Origin: Aquipuribacter sp. SD81
Lineage (GTDB): Bacteria > Actinomycetota > Actinomycetes > Actinomycetales > JBBAYJ01
Direction: 5' to 3'
NCBI RefSeq assembly: GCF_037153975.1
Contig: NZ_JBBAYJ010000014.1
Span: forward strand, 1 to 64,000
Length of the DNA: 64,000 nucleotides
In this document: one piece after another, positions 52,300-61,344 of the stretch
Layout: every line of letters begins with the position of its first letter
How positions within the stretch are numbered: position 1 is the first letter of the stretch
Notes under the pieces: model-generated
Told to the model about the DNA's origin: nothing
What the model saw: the letters and a program-made list of their open reading frames with translations, nothing else
Database searches by the model: none
Position numbers and translations under genes: made by a program

Positions 52300-53679
52300 A
52301 TGAGTCTCGCTGACCGCCTCGCGGCGGCCCGGGCGCAGCAGGCGCCCGCATCGGACGCCCCGAAGGGCCCTCGCAACCGGACCCGCCGGGCCCAGCACAA
52401 GGACCCCTTCGCCGACCTCAAGCGCGACGTGCACCAGGCGCTGCTCGACACGCTCGGGCCGCAGCTGTACGACGCCCGGCTGTCGGCGTCGGAGCTCGAG
52501 CAGAAGGTCCGCTTCACCCTGCAGGACGTGCTCGCCGGCGGTGAGGTACCCCTGACATCGGCGGACCGGACCCGCATCACGCAGGAGATCGCCGACGACA
52601 TCCTCGGCTACGGCCCGCTCGAGCCGCTGCTCCGCGACCCCGAGGTTACGGAGATCATGGCCAACGGTCCCGACCTCGTGTACGTGGAGCGAGGAGGCCG
52701 GCTGTACGAGGTCGACGCCCACTTCAACGACGAGACGCACCTGCGCCGGACCATCGACAAGATCGTCGGCCGGGTCGGCCGTCGCGTCGACGAGGCCACT
52801 CCCATGGTCGACGCCCGCCTTCCCGACGGCAGCCGCGTCAACGCGATCATCCCCCCGCTCGCGGTCGACGGGTCGGTCCTCACGATCCGCAAGTTCGCCG
52901 CCGACCCCCTCACGGTCGACGACCTCGTCGCCTTCGGGAGCCTGTCCCGCACGGTGGCGGAGTTCCTGCGGGCGTGCGTCGCGGGCCGGCTCAACGTCAT
53001 CGTGTCCGGCGGCACGGGCGCCGGGAAGACGACGACCCTCAACGTGCTGAGCGCCTTCATCCCCGAGACGGAGCGCATCATCACGGTCGAGGACGCCGCC
53101 GAGCTGCAGCTGCACCAGCAGCACGTGCTCCGCCTGGAGTCGCGACCGCCGAACATCGAGGGCCGCGGCGAGGTCAAGATCCGCGACCTCGTCAAGAACG
53201 CGCTGCGGATGCGCCCGGACCGCATCGTCGTCGGCGAGGTCCGCGACGAGGCCGCGCTCGACATGCTCCAGGCCATGAACACGGGCCACGACGGCTCGAT
53301 CTCGACCGTGCACAGCAACGGCCCGCGCGACGCCGTCGCCCGCCTCGAGACCATGGTGCTCATGGCCGGGGTCGAGCTCCCGGTGCGGGCCATCCGCGAG
53401 CAGGTGTCGAGCGCGGTCGACCTCATCGTCCATCAGACCCGCTTCCGCGACGGCGGCCGCCGGATCACCCACGTCACCGAGGTCGTCGGCATGGAAGGGG
53501 ACATCGTCACGCTGCAGGACATCTTCCTCTTCGACAGCCGCGCAGGAATCGACGAGCACGGCCACCCGGTCGGGCAGCTGCGCTCCACCGGGCTGCGGCC
53601 GAAGTTCCTCGACAAGCTCGCAGCGCAGGGCATCCACGTCGACCCGACCGCCTTCGCCTTCGAGCGGTTCGCGCGATGA
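52300..53679 (+). CDS. cpaF: CpaF/TadA pilus assembly ATPase
   Basis: A 459-residue secretion-type ATPase. DDILGYGPLEPLLRDPEVTE is the N-terminal signature, ISGGTGAGKTTT-type Walker A is VSGGTGAGKTTTLNVL with K243, Asp box TVEDAAELQLHQQHVLRLES, Walker B MRPDRIVVGEVRDEAALDML and the His box STVHSNGPRDAVARLETMV. It powers pilus extension through the TadB/TadC platform. GGGAGGACCAC precedes the ATG. ATGA overlap joins it to the TadB fusion gene. Confidence 0.96.
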   Translation: MSLADRLAAARAQQAPASDAPKGPRNRTRRAQHKDPFADLKRDVHQALLDTLGPQLYDARLSASELEQKVRFTLQDVLAGGEVPLTSADRTRITQEIADDILGYGPLEPLLRDPEVTEIMANGPDLVYVERGGRLYEVDAHFNDETHLRRTIDKIVGRVGRRVDEATPMVDARLPDGSRVNAIIPPLAVDGSVLTIRKFAADPLTVDDLVAFGSLSRTVAEFLRACVAGRLNVIVSGGTGAGKTTTLNVLSAFIPETERIITVEDAAELQLHQQHVLRLESRPPNIEGRGEVKIRDLVKNALRMRPDRIVVGEVRDEAALDMLQAMNTGHDGSISTVHSNGPRDAVARLETMVLMAGVELPVRAIREQVSSAVDLIVHQTRFRDGGRRITHVTEVVGMEGDIVTLQDIFLFDSRAGIDEHGHPVGQLRSTGLRPKFLDKLAAQGIHVDPTAFAFERFAR

Positions 53680-55718
53680 CGAGGCGTAGCGCCCTCAACG
53701 CAGGGCTCGTGCTGGCGACCGCCGCGCTGCTGGCGGCGCCAGCCGCCGCCTCGCCCGTCGACGCGGCCGACGCCCGCATCTCGAACGTCGGCTACACGGA
53801 TACGGGCCTCGAGCTGACGTACTCGGCCCCGGGGCTGCCCAGCGGGACCGGCCTCGACCCCGAGACCATGACCGCCGAGTTCGTGCCCGAGGTGGGAGGC
53901 GCGGCGTTCTCGCTCGACGTCGACGCCGTCGCAGCAGAGGGCGCGGCCATCCAACAGCGAGTCGTCCTCGTGCTCGACACGTCGGGATCATTGTCCGACG
54001 ACGACGTCGTCGCCCTCCGCGAGGCCGCCAACAGCCTCGTCGACCAGCTGCCCGAGCAGGCGGAGGTCGGACTCGTCACCTTCGGTCAGCCCGCAGTCAC
54101 CGTCCTCGATCCGACCACCGACCGGGCCGCGCTCCGTGCTGAGCTCGACGAGCTGGACGACGTCGGTAACACCGCCTTGTTCGACGCCGTCATCCTCGGC
54201 ACCGAGATGCTGCGCGGCGAGGGCAGCGAGTCGATCGTGCTCATGACCGACGGCCAGGACGAGGGCGACGGTCCCGGGACCATCGGCAGCGAGGCGACGC
54301 TGGACGAAGCCGCCGCGTCGGTGGCCGCGTCCGGTACCCGGCTCACGGCCGTCGCATTCGGCGATGCGGCGACCGAGCCGCTCGAGCAGCTGGTGGCCGC
54401 GAGCGGTGGCAGCGGCGTGGTTCCCGCCGACGACGGTCCGGCCCTCGTGCAGGCGCTGCAGGACATCGGCGAGGACCTCGCCACCGAGCTCGCCGTCGCG
54501 GTATCCGTGCCGGAGTCGATCCGCACGACCTCGGGCGTACTCACCCTGTCCGCCACCGCGGGGGACGTCGACACCACCGCCACGTGGGAGGGCCGGCTCG
54601 GCCCGGACGCCCCGGCCCCGACGCCGACACCCACCGCGACTCCCGAGCCCGAGCCCAGCCCGGAGCCGTCCGAGGCGGTTGTCGTCGCGCCGCCGTCGGC
54701 CTCGCAGCTGGGCTTCCTCGGGCCGGTGGCGCTGTACATCGCTCTCGGCGCCCTCTTCCTCGCGCTCCTCATCGTGGCCCTCGTGCTCGTCGGTCTGGCC
54801 GCGAGCCGCAACAGCCCCGCCGCCGTTCGCGAACGCAGCCTCCAGGTCTACTCCGTGCACGGCAGCCAGCCGGCCCTGGTCGAGCAGGAGCGCTCGAGCA
54901 CGCGGCTCGGAGACAACGCGGTGGCTCGCACCGCGGTCGAGTACGCCGGGCGCGTCGTCGACAAGCGGCAGAGCGGGGACCGACTCGGCCGAAGGCTCGA
55001 CGCGGCCGGCATCCCGCTGCGTCCCGCCGAGTGGGTGGTCATCCACACCGTCAGCACGATCGGCGGCGGTCTCCTGCTGCTTCTCTTGTCGCGCGGCAAC
55101 ATCCTCGGCCTGGTCCTGGGCCTGGTCATCGGCTACCTGGTGCCGCGCTTCCTCGTGTCGTTCCGCCGTGACCGACGTGAGCGGGCCTTCCTCAACGTGC
55201 TGCCGGACACCCTCGGGCTGATGGCGTCCGGGCTGCGCGCCGGGTACTCCATGCCTCAGGCCATGGACTCCGTCGCCCGGGAGGGCCAGGAGCCGGTCAA
55301 GAGCGAGTTCAACCGCGCCCTGGTGGAAGCACGCCTCGGGGTGCCGGCCGAGGAGGCACTCGAAGGCATCGCCCACCGCATGGACAGCCAGGACTTCCGC
55401 TGGGTCGTCATGGCGATCCGCATCCAGCGCGAGGTCGGCGGCAACCTCGCCGAGCTGCTCGACACGGTGAGCGGCACCCTGCGCGAGCGCGCCCGCCTCA
55501 AGCGACAGGTGCTGGCGCTGTCGGCCGAGGGGCGGCTGTCGGCGTGGATCCTCGGAGGGCTTCCCGTCCTCTTCGCCGCCTACCTCGTCCTCGTCCAGGG
55601 CGACTACGTCAGCACCCTGTGGACCGAGCCGTTGGGCATCGCCCTGTCCCTGGTGGCCATCGTGCTGTTCGTCATCGGCCTGTTCGGCCTGCGTTGGGCG
55701 ACGAAGGTGGACGTGTGA
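53676..55718 (+). CDS. Von Willebrand A domain fused to TadB platform protein
   Basis: A 680-residue fusion. A signal-like segment (residues 1-27, SALNAGLVLATAALLAAPAA) leads to an extracytoplasmic VWA domain with a complete MIDAS: VLDTSGSLSDDD (D101, S103, S105), then GNTALFDAV and VLMTDGQDEGD. A Pro/Glu linker (PTPTPTATPEPEPSPEPSE, about 309-328) leads to a membrane helix (342-370) and the TadB part: LDAAGIPLRPAEWVVIHTVS, helices, then the type II secretion F domain (LPDTLGLMASGLRAGYSMPQ, IQREVGGNLAELLDTVSGTL). It would couple the inner-membrane pilus platform to an outside metal-dependent adhesion domain. Confidence 0.92.
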   Translation: MTRRSALNAGLVLATAALLAAPAAASPVDAADARISNVGYTDTGLELTYSAPGLPSGTGLDPETMTAEFVPEVGGAAFSLDVDAVAAEGAAIQQRVVLVLDTSGSLSDDDVVALREAANSLVDQLPEQAEVGLVTFGQPAVTVLDPTTDRAALRAELDELDDVGNTALFDAVILGTEMLRGEGSESIVLMTDGQDEGDGPGTIGSEATLDEAAASVAASGTRLTAVAFGDAATEPLEQLVAASGGSGVVPADDGPALVQALQDIGEDLATELAVAVSVPESIRTTSGVLTLSATAGDVDTTATWEGRLGPDAPAPTPTPTATPEPEPSPEPSEAVVVAPPSASQLGFLGPVALYIALGALFLALLIVALVLVGLAASRNSPAAVRERSLQVYSVHGSQPALVEQERSSTRLGDNAVARTAVEYAGRVVDKRQSGDRLGRRLDAAGIPLRPAEWVVIHTVSTIGGGLLLLLLSRGNILGLVLGLVIGYLVPRFLVSFRRDRRERAFLNVLPDTLGLMASGLRAGYSMPQAMDSVAREGQEPVKSEFNRALVEARLGVPAEEALEGIAHRMDSQDFRWVVMAIRIQREVGGNLAELLDTVSGTLRERARLKRQVLALSAEGRLSAWILGGLPVLFAAYLVLVQGDYVSTLWTEPLGIALSLVAIVLFVIGLFGLRWATKVDV

Positions 55719-56695
55719 TGATCGAGAGCATCCAGAACATCACCGGCGCCCTGTTCGGCTCGCCGCTGCTGGTCGTCGGTGTGGGGGCGATCTTCCTCGC
55801 CGTCCTGCTCGGGGTGGGCTCCCTGCTGCTCGCCCCCACCGCCAACCAGGCGGCCGTCTCGAGGTCGCTGGCCGCCGTCGAGGCGCTGCAGTCCGCACCT
55901 CGGTCCATGCGACAGCAGGAGCTCGAGCAGCCGCTGCGCGTCCGCGCCCTCGACCCCGCCTTCGGGACCCTCACCCGCCTCGGCCGTCGACTGACGCCCG
56001 ACGGTCAGGTGGCTCGCATCCGCAAGCGTCTCGACCTGGCGGGCAACCCGACCGGGTGGGACGTCGACCGGGTGGTGTCCCTCAAGGTGCTGCTCAGCTT
56101 CGTGCTCGGGGCCTTCACCGCGCTCGTGTGCCTGCTGGCGTCCACGTCTCCTTTCCGGGCGATCGTGGGCGTCGGGCTCGCGCTGGCGATCGGCTGGTTC
56201 GCGCCCTCCCTCATCGTCTACCAGATGGCAGCCAAGCGCTCGGAGCGCATCCAGAAGTCGCTGCCCGACGCCCTCGACCTGCTCACGATCTCTGTGGAGT
56301 CGGGGCTGGCCTTCGACGCTGCCCTGGCGCAGGTCTCCCGCAACACCGACGGCCCGCTCGCGGCGGAGTTCTTCCGCGTGCTGCAGGAGATGCAGATCGG
56401 CACAGGGCGCATGGCCGCCATGCGTGCGATGGCCGACCGCACCGACGTCGCCGACCTCAAGTCCTTCGTGGCGGCCATGGTGCAGGCAGACTCCTACGGC
56501 GTGCCCATCGCGAGCGCGCTGCGTACCCAGGCGGACGAGATGCGCGTCAAGCGGAGCCAGCGGGCCGAGGAGGCCGCACAGAAGGTGCCGGTGAAGATCC
56601 TCTTCCCGCTGATCTTCGGCATCATGCCTACGCTGTTCGTCGTCATCATCGGACCGGGCGTCATCCAGACCTTCCTGTCCTTCAGCAACCTCTGA
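55718..56695 (+). CDS. tadC: TadC-like pilus platform protein
   Basis: A 325-residue type II secretion F protein. An N-terminal helix (LLVVGVGAIFLAVLLGVGSL), a middle pair of helices (VLLSFVLGAFTALVCLLAS and VGVGLALAIGWFAPSLIVY), the F domain (LPDALDLLTISVESGLAFDA, FFRVLQEMQIGTGRMAAMRA, FVAAMVQADSYGVPIASALR) and a C-terminal helix are present. The ATG overlaps the upstream TGA as TGATG. With the TadB fusion it forms the inner-membrane platform driven by CpaF. Confidence 0.93.
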   Translation: MIESIQNITGALFGSPLLVVGVGAIFLAVLLGVGSLLLAPTANQAAVSRSLAAVEALQSAPRSMRQQELEQPLRVRALDPAFGTLTRLGRRLTPDGQVARIRKRLDLAGNPTGWDVDRVVSLKVLLSFVLGAFTALVCLLASTSPFRAIVGVGLALAIGWFAPSLIVYQMAAKRSERIQKSLPDALDLLTISVESGLAFDAALAQVSRNTDGPLAAEFFRVLQEMQIGTGRMAAMRAMADRTDVADLKSFVAAMVQADSYGVPIASALRTQADEMRVKRSQRAEEAAQKVPVKILFPLIFGIMPTLFVVIIGPGVIQTFLSFSNL

Positions 56696-56707
56696 CCGGG
56701 AGGCCGC

Positions 56708-57904
56708 GTGGGGCTCCTGCTGCACCTGCGTGACACGTCGCAGTCGACGCTGCCTCCCCTCGACCGGCACCTCGTGCTCAGCCTCGCGGTGGAGCGCTTC
56801 CACCCCGACGACGTGACCGCTGACGTCGACCTCGTCGTCGTGTCCCTCGAGGACGAGGTGGCGGCCCTCGAGCTGGCCCGCAGCATCCACGACGGCCGAC
56901 CGGGGACCCGCGTGCTCGTCCGCGCACCGGGCGAGTCCGGGCCGCGCGTGGTCGAAGACGGCGTGTGGGTCACCGGGGCCGGCAGCGTCTCGACCAGGAA
57001 TGCCGTCAGCAGGATGCTCGACGGCAGTGACGCGGACGATCCGAGGCAGGACGAGGCCGAGCCTGCGAGGGGCCGGGGTGACGAGCGCGCAGCCGGGGAC
57101 GACGTCATCGACCTGCGCCGTCAGGTCCCGCGAGGCGGTGGTCGTGACCTCCTGCGTCAGCGCCTCGGTGGTGCGACGGCCGGCCTCGGAGCGTCGGCGC
57201 GAGCCTTCGACCTGCGGGCTCCGGAGCCGGTGTCCGTCGAGCAGCCCGTCGAACCGATCGCGGACGACGCGGACCCCGCGGACGGACCGGTGGAGGTCCC
57301 GGCGGTCCCGACCCCGGACCAGCCGTCCGTCCGGTCGCGCGGGCGTGAGAGCCGGGATGACGCACCGGAGGCCCTCGTCGCCCGGCTGCTGCCGCAGGTG
57401 GACCGTCTCTACGGCGTCAAGGAGACCGCGACCGCCGTCGTCGAGCACCTGCGGGACACCGTCGACGTGGCGGCAGCGGCGGTGCTCGTCCCCGACCAGC
57501 AACGTTGGGTGGTGGCGGCGGCGAGCGGCCACCGGCACCTCGAGGAACGGCTGGTCCTGGCCGCGGACCACTGGCTGGTCACCGAGGTGGGTGCGGCCCA
57601 GCACGCCGTGATCGTCGACGACACCGACGTGGCCCGGAACCGCTTGTCCGGTGCGCCCCTGAGCGCCTGGGCGCACCTGCTCGCCGTACCCCTGGTCTCT
57701 GTGGGCGGCATCGCGCTGCTCGCCCGGGGACCGCGAGGCCCCGCCTTCACCTCGCGCGACGTGGGAGCCGCGTCCGCCGCTGCCCGGGAAGCCAACTCGC
57801 TGTTCGCGTCGGCCGTGACGCTGCGCGAGCTGGCCCGACGGCTCAGCCAGTTCGCCGACGAGGACGCTCTCGAGCTCGTCGAGTCGAGCGACCCGCGGCC
57901 CTGA
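56708..57904 (+). CDS. Hypothetical protein with GAF-like C-terminal domain
   Basis: A 398-residue protein. The first 100 residues form a small alpha/beta region (HLVLSLAVERFHPDDVTADV, LELARSIHDGRPGTRVLVRA); the middle 120 are acidic and disordered. The last 165 fit a GAF domain (LLPQVDRLYGVKETATAVVE, VDVAAAAVLVPDQQRWVVAA, AHLLAVPLVSVGGIALLARG). No output domain is present. GGGAGG lies eight bases before the GTG, 12 bp after tadC, so it is likely cotranscribed. The histidine kinase nearby also has a GAF-like region. Function unknown. Confidence 0.7.
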   Translation: MGLLLHLRDTSQSTLPPLDRHLVLSLAVERFHPDDVTADVDLVVVSLEDEVAALELARSIHDGRPGTRVLVRAPGESGPRVVEDGVWVTGAGSVSTRNAVSRMLDGSDADDPRQDEAEPARGRGDERAAGDDVIDLRRQVPRGGGRDLLRQRLGGATAGLGASARAFDLRAPEPVSVEQPVEPIADDADPADGPVEVPAVPTPDQPSVRSRGRESRDDAPEALVARLLPQVDRLYGVKETATAVVEHLRDTVDVAAAAVLVPDQQRWVVAAASGHRHLEERLVLAADHWLVTEVGAAQHAVIVDDTDVARNRLSGAPLSAWAHLLAVPLVSVGGIALLARGPRGPAFTSRDVGAASAAAREANSLFASAVTLRELARRLSQFADEDALELVESSDPRP

Positions 57905-57913
57905 GCGCCGCCG

Positions 57914-58936
57914 TCACTCGATGAAGAGGCGCTCGTCCACCAGCTGTTCGGCGACCGGCTGCAGCTCGTCGTCGAAACGCGACTGCTCGAAGCGCTTACG
58001 CATCTCGAGGTCGACCCGGTCGACGCCGCCCCGGTTCTTCTCGATCGACAGCACGACGTAGGCGTGGAACCGCTGCGAGGCGGTCGTGTCGTAGACGAGG
58101 TGGTGCCGGGCGACCACGTCGTACTTGTTGTTGAGGACGAGCACGACGTCGGCCTCGTAGGCGAGCGCCGACGAGCCCCGCAGCTGGTGCGCCCGCAGCC
58201 GCTTGCCCGGGCTCAGTCCCTCCTTGTCGGCGGCCACGATGGCCAGCACCGGCACCCCGAGGTCGAGCGCGAGGTCCTTGAGGCCCTCCACCACGCGGGT
58301 GACACGCTCGTCCTCCGGCGCCTCACCCGGCACGTGCACCTTCTGCAGGTAGTCCACGACGAGCAGGGGCGTCCCGCCCTGCGCGAGCGCCGAGCGCGCG
58401 ACGGTCCAGATCTCGTCCAGGTCCGTCCGCGTCCCGAGCGCCCGGTGCAGGAACAGCCGGTCGCCGTACGACGCGACCGCCTCGACGGCCTGTGGGCCCG
58501 CGGGCGTCCCGGCGAGCCGCTCGGCGAGCGACCCGAGTGCCCCGCCGCCCTCCATGGCCTGCCGTACCCGCCGCAGGGTGACGCCGTCCTCCCCGAGGAT
58601 GCAGCCGGCCTCGATGGCGACGAGCCGCTCGAGCATCGTGGCGGCGTCGTGCTCGAACGAGAAGTACACGGCCGACCCGCCCGCCGAGGCCACGTTCCTC
58701 GCGAGCTGCAGCGCGAGGGCCGTCTTGCCGAGCCCTTGCGGGCCTCCGAGCAGCGTGAGCTCGCCGGCGCGCATGCCTCCGCTCAGGTAGGTGTCGAGCC
58801 CGCCGAACCCCGTGGGCACCACGCGCGCCGCGGCCCCGCCGCCGGAGCGTAACGCGTCGTCTGTGTCGCGAAGGACGTCGGCGATGGTCGTCGCCGCCGG
58901 TGGCGAGCCGGCTCGCGATGCGGGGATGCTAGGCAC
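57914..58936 (-). CDS. DnaB-like RecA-fold ATPase lacking the N-terminal helicase domain
   Basis: A 340-residue protein. After 45 residues comes the DnaB C-terminal domain: VPTGFGGLDTYLSGGMRAGE, Walker A GGPQGLGKTALALQLA, YFSFEHDAATMLERL, Walker B PLLVVDYLQKVHV, and HQLRGSSALAYEADVVLVLN with IEKNRGGVDRVDLEMRKRFE, which align with the DnaB arginine-finger region. The primase-binding N-terminal domain is absent and the protein is about 100 residues short of replicative DnaB. GTG 58936 has CACAAT six bases upstream. It lies tail-to-tail with the GAF gene and divergent from the kinase. Role unknown. Confidence 0.8.
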   Translation of the reverse strand: MPSIPASRAGSPPAATTIADVLRDTDDALRSGGGAAARVVPTGFGGLDTYLSGGMRAGELTLLGGPQGLGKTALALQLARNVASAGGSAVYFSFEHDAATMLERLVAIEAGCILGEDGVTLRRVRQAMEGGGALGSLAERLAGTPAGPQAVEAVASYGDRLFLHRALGTRTDLDEIWTVARSALAQGGTPLLVVDYLQKVHVPGEAPEDERVTRVVEGLKDLALDLGVPVLAIVAADKEGLSPGKRLRAHQLRGSSALAYEADVVLVLNNKYDVVARHHLVYDTTASQRFHAYVVLSIEKNRGGVDRVDLEMRKRFEQSRFDDELQPVAEQLVDERLFIE

Positions 58937-58942
58937 AAGTTG

Positions 58943-58948
58943 ATTGTG
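58943..58948 (-). promoter_or_regulatory. -10 box of the DnaB-like gene
   Basis: CACAAT on the minus strand, six bases before GTG 58936; one base from TANNNT consensus. Confidence 0.5.
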
Positions 58949-59029
58949 ACCGACCCGGCGCGAACGGTCAGGTGATCCGTCCGCTCGCCGAAGTGTCTCT
59001 GGTGACCGGTCCGTCCGCTGTGCAACGGT

Positions 59030-60586
59030 GTGCCCGTGGGCGGGCGGCGACTGGCGCTGGACGGCGAGCTCGTGCCGCTGCTCCTGCGCGGCCTCCTGCT
59101 GACGGTCGCCACGGTCCTGGTGGCCGGGACGGGCCAGGCGCAGGCTGCCCTGCTGCCGGGCATCGCCCTCGTCATCGTGATCGCCTTCGCGGCCATCCCC
59201 TTGCCGAACCCCTCCGCCCGGCTGCTCCAGGCCTTCGCCGAGGCCGTCGTTCTCGGGCTCGTCATCGGCAGCATCGTGGACATCGGCCCGCTGTACGTCC
59301 CCCTCCTGCTGCTACCCGTGTTCACGATCGGGCAGCGGGGAGGCCTCGCAGTCGGTGCGGCGGGCGGCGGCGCCGCCGGCCTCGCGTGGCTGCTCGGCAT
59401 CCTGTCGAGCCAGGCGGACACCTCCACCGTCTCGCGCCTGTCGCAGACGCTGCTGTGGACCATCCTGCTCGTCGTCGTGGGGCTGCTGGGCGGGTGGGTG
59501 CGGCGGCTGACCGACGAGAACCGCACCTACAGCGACACCGCGTACGAGCAGGCCTTCCGCCTCCTCGCGGAGCTGCAGAAGATCTCCCGCGAGCTCAGCC
59601 TCGGCCTCGACCCGCCGACCCTGGCCCGGGCGCTGCTCGACGAGGTCGCGGCCGTGCAGCCCGACGGCCACCGGGCCGTGTCGCTCGTGACGGACGAGGG
59701 ACGGCTCGCCCCGTTGGCCGGCCACGTGTCCGACGACCCGGCGGAGGACGCCGCCAGCGTCGCCGCGTGGCGGTCGCGCACGGAGCACCACGACGAGCGA
59801 GCCGCCGCGCACGCCTTCCCGGTCACCATGGGCGAGCGCGTGGTAGCGGTCCTGTCTCTGCGACGTTCGGCGCTCTCGACGACGCAGGTACGCGACGTCC
59901 GGAGGATGGTGGCCGAGAACGGACCCCGTCTCGCCGCCGCGCTCCTGTTCGACGACGTCCGGCGCCTCGCGACCGTCGACGAGCGCTTGCGGCTGGCCCG
60001 GGAGATCCACGACGGCATCGCCCAGGAGCTCGCGAGCGTCGGCTACCTGCTCGACGACGTCGCCAACCGCGTGCCGGACGACAACGCCGAGGATCTGCGG
60101 GCGCTGCGGGCGCACGTCCGCCGGGTGGTCAGCGACCTCCGGCTCAGCATCTTCGACCTGCGCTCCGGGGTCGACGACTCGATCGGCCTCGGCACCGCGC
60201 TCAGCGAGCACGTGCAGCGCGTCGGCCAGCAGAGCGACCTCGTCGTGCACACGGTCCTCGACGAGTTCGGCGAGCGGCTCCCGCCCGGCGTGGAGGTCGA
60301 GCTGCTCCGCATCGCGCAGGAGGCGGTCACCAACGTGCGCAAGCACGCCCAGGCGAGCAACCTCTGGGTCGACTGCACGGTCGAGGCGCCCCGGGCGTGG
60401 GTCAGGATCGCCGACGACGGCATCGGCCTGCAGCCCCCAGGACCGCAGTCGATGGGACTCAAGGGGATGCGCGAGCGGGCACGTCGGATCGGGGGGGAGC
60501 TGACGGTGCGTGAGCGGGAGCAGGGCGGCGGCACCGTGGTCGAGGTGACGGTCGGCGACTGGGACGACGAGACGAGGGCGGTCTGA
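59030..60586 (+). CDS. NarL-type sensor histidine kinase
   Basis: A 518-residue membrane kinase. Five to six helices occupy residues 15-150, a GAF-like region lies at about 180-300, then the HisKA_3 dimerisation segment RLAREIHDGIAQELASVGYL with phosphoacceptor H327, and an HATPase_c domain with LLRIAQEAVTNVRKHAQASN and VRIADDGIGL, GPQSMGLKGMRERA. The TGA overlaps the response regulator ATG, so the pair is coupled. Position between the platform genes and the pilins suggests control of the pilus; the signal is unknown. Confidence 0.93.
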   Translation: MPVGGRRLALDGELVPLLLRGLLLTVATVLVAGTGQAQAALLPGIALVIVIAFAAIPLPNPSARLLQAFAEAVVLGLVIGSIVDIGPLYVPLLLLPVFTIGQRGGLAVGAAGGGAAGLAWLLGILSSQADTSTVSRLSQTLLWTILLVVVGLLGGWVRRLTDENRTYSDTAYEQAFRLLAELQKISRELSLGLDPPTLARALLDEVAAVQPDGHRAVSLVTDEGRLAPLAGHVSDDPAEDAASVAAWRSRTEHHDERAAAHAFPVTMGERVVAVLSLRRSALSTTQVRDVRRMVAENGPRLAAALLFDDVRRLATVDERLRLAREIHDGIAQELASVGYLLDDVANRVPDDNAEDLRALRAHVRRVVSDLRLSIFDLRSGVDDSIGLGTALSEHVQRVGQQSDLVVHTVLDEFGERLPPGVEVELLRIAQEAVTNVRKHAQASNLWVDCTVEAPRAWVRIADDGIGLQPPGPQSMGLKGMRERARRIGGELTVREREQGGGTVVEVTVGDWDDETRAV

Positions 60587-61317
60587 TGACGACGGACAGA
60601 CGGAACGACGCGGGGCACGGCCAGTGGTCGGGAGACGTGGAACCGCGTCGTCGCGCGACGGACGCCCCCGTCGAGGGAGCGACCCGCGTGGTCCTCGTCG
60701 ACGACCACGACCTGATCCGGCAGGGGCTGCGCCGTGCCTTCGAGCGGGCGAGGGACTTCGTCGTCGTCGGCGAGGCGGCCTCCGTCGCCGAGGGAGCGGC
60801 GGTGGTCAACCGCGAGCGGCCCGACGTGCTCGTCACCGACGTCAAGCTGCCGGACGGCAGCGGGATCGACCTCGCCGCCCGGGTCCGCGGCGTCCACGAC
60901 GAGATGGGCATCGTCGTGCTCACCATGTACGCGGGCGACGAGCACCTGCTCGGCGCGCTGGAGGCCGGCGCGAGCGCGTTCGTCAACAAGGACGCCCCGA
61001 GCGACGACGTGGTCGCCGCCGCCCGCCACGCGGTCGCGTCGCCGCGGAGCTTCTCGGCCGAGGACCTGGCCGGGGCGATGCAGCGCCGGCTCAGCACGCC
61101 GGTAGGGCCGGCGCTCTCGCCGCGGGAGACGGAGGTCCTCCACCTGCTGGCCGAGGGCCTGTCCGCGGGACAGATCGGCCGGCGGCTGTTCATCAGCGAG
61201 TCGACCACCAAGACCCACATCGGCAAGATCTACGACAAGCTCGGTGCCACCAACCGGGCCCAGGCCGTCATGAAGGCCGTCCGGCTCGGCCTGGTGGGAC
61301 CCGAGGGCCGGTCGTAA
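60586..61317 (+). CDS. NarL/LuxR-type response regulator
   Basis: A 243-residue regulator. About 30 disordered N-terminal residues precede the receiver: RVVLVDDHDLIRQGLRRAFE, phosphoacceptor D85 in VLVTDVKLPDG, VVLTMYAG and the Lys in AFVNKDAPSDDV. The C-terminal LuxR helix-turn-helix is LSPRETEVLHLLAEGLSAGQ, then IGRRLFISESTTKTHIGKIY. It is coupled to the kinase and ends 148 bp before the first pilin. It is the obvious candidate to read the CCGAACGGAYGA motif or the nearby GGTGGGAC palindrome; no direct evidence exists. Confidence 0.94.
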   Translation: MTTDRRNDAGHGQWSGDVEPRRRATDAPVEGATRVVLVDDHDLIRQGLRRAFERARDFVVVGEAASVAEGAAVVNRERPDVLVTDVKLPDGSGIDLAARVRGVHDEMGIVVLTMYAGDEHLLGALEAGASAFVNKDAPSDDVVAAARHAVASPRSFSAEDLAGAMQRRLSTPVGPALSPRETEVLHLLAEGLSAGQIGRRLFISESTTKTHIGKIYDKLGATNRAQAVMKAVRLGLVGPEGRS

Positions 61318-61344
61318 ACCTTGACCACCGGCGCGACATATCCC

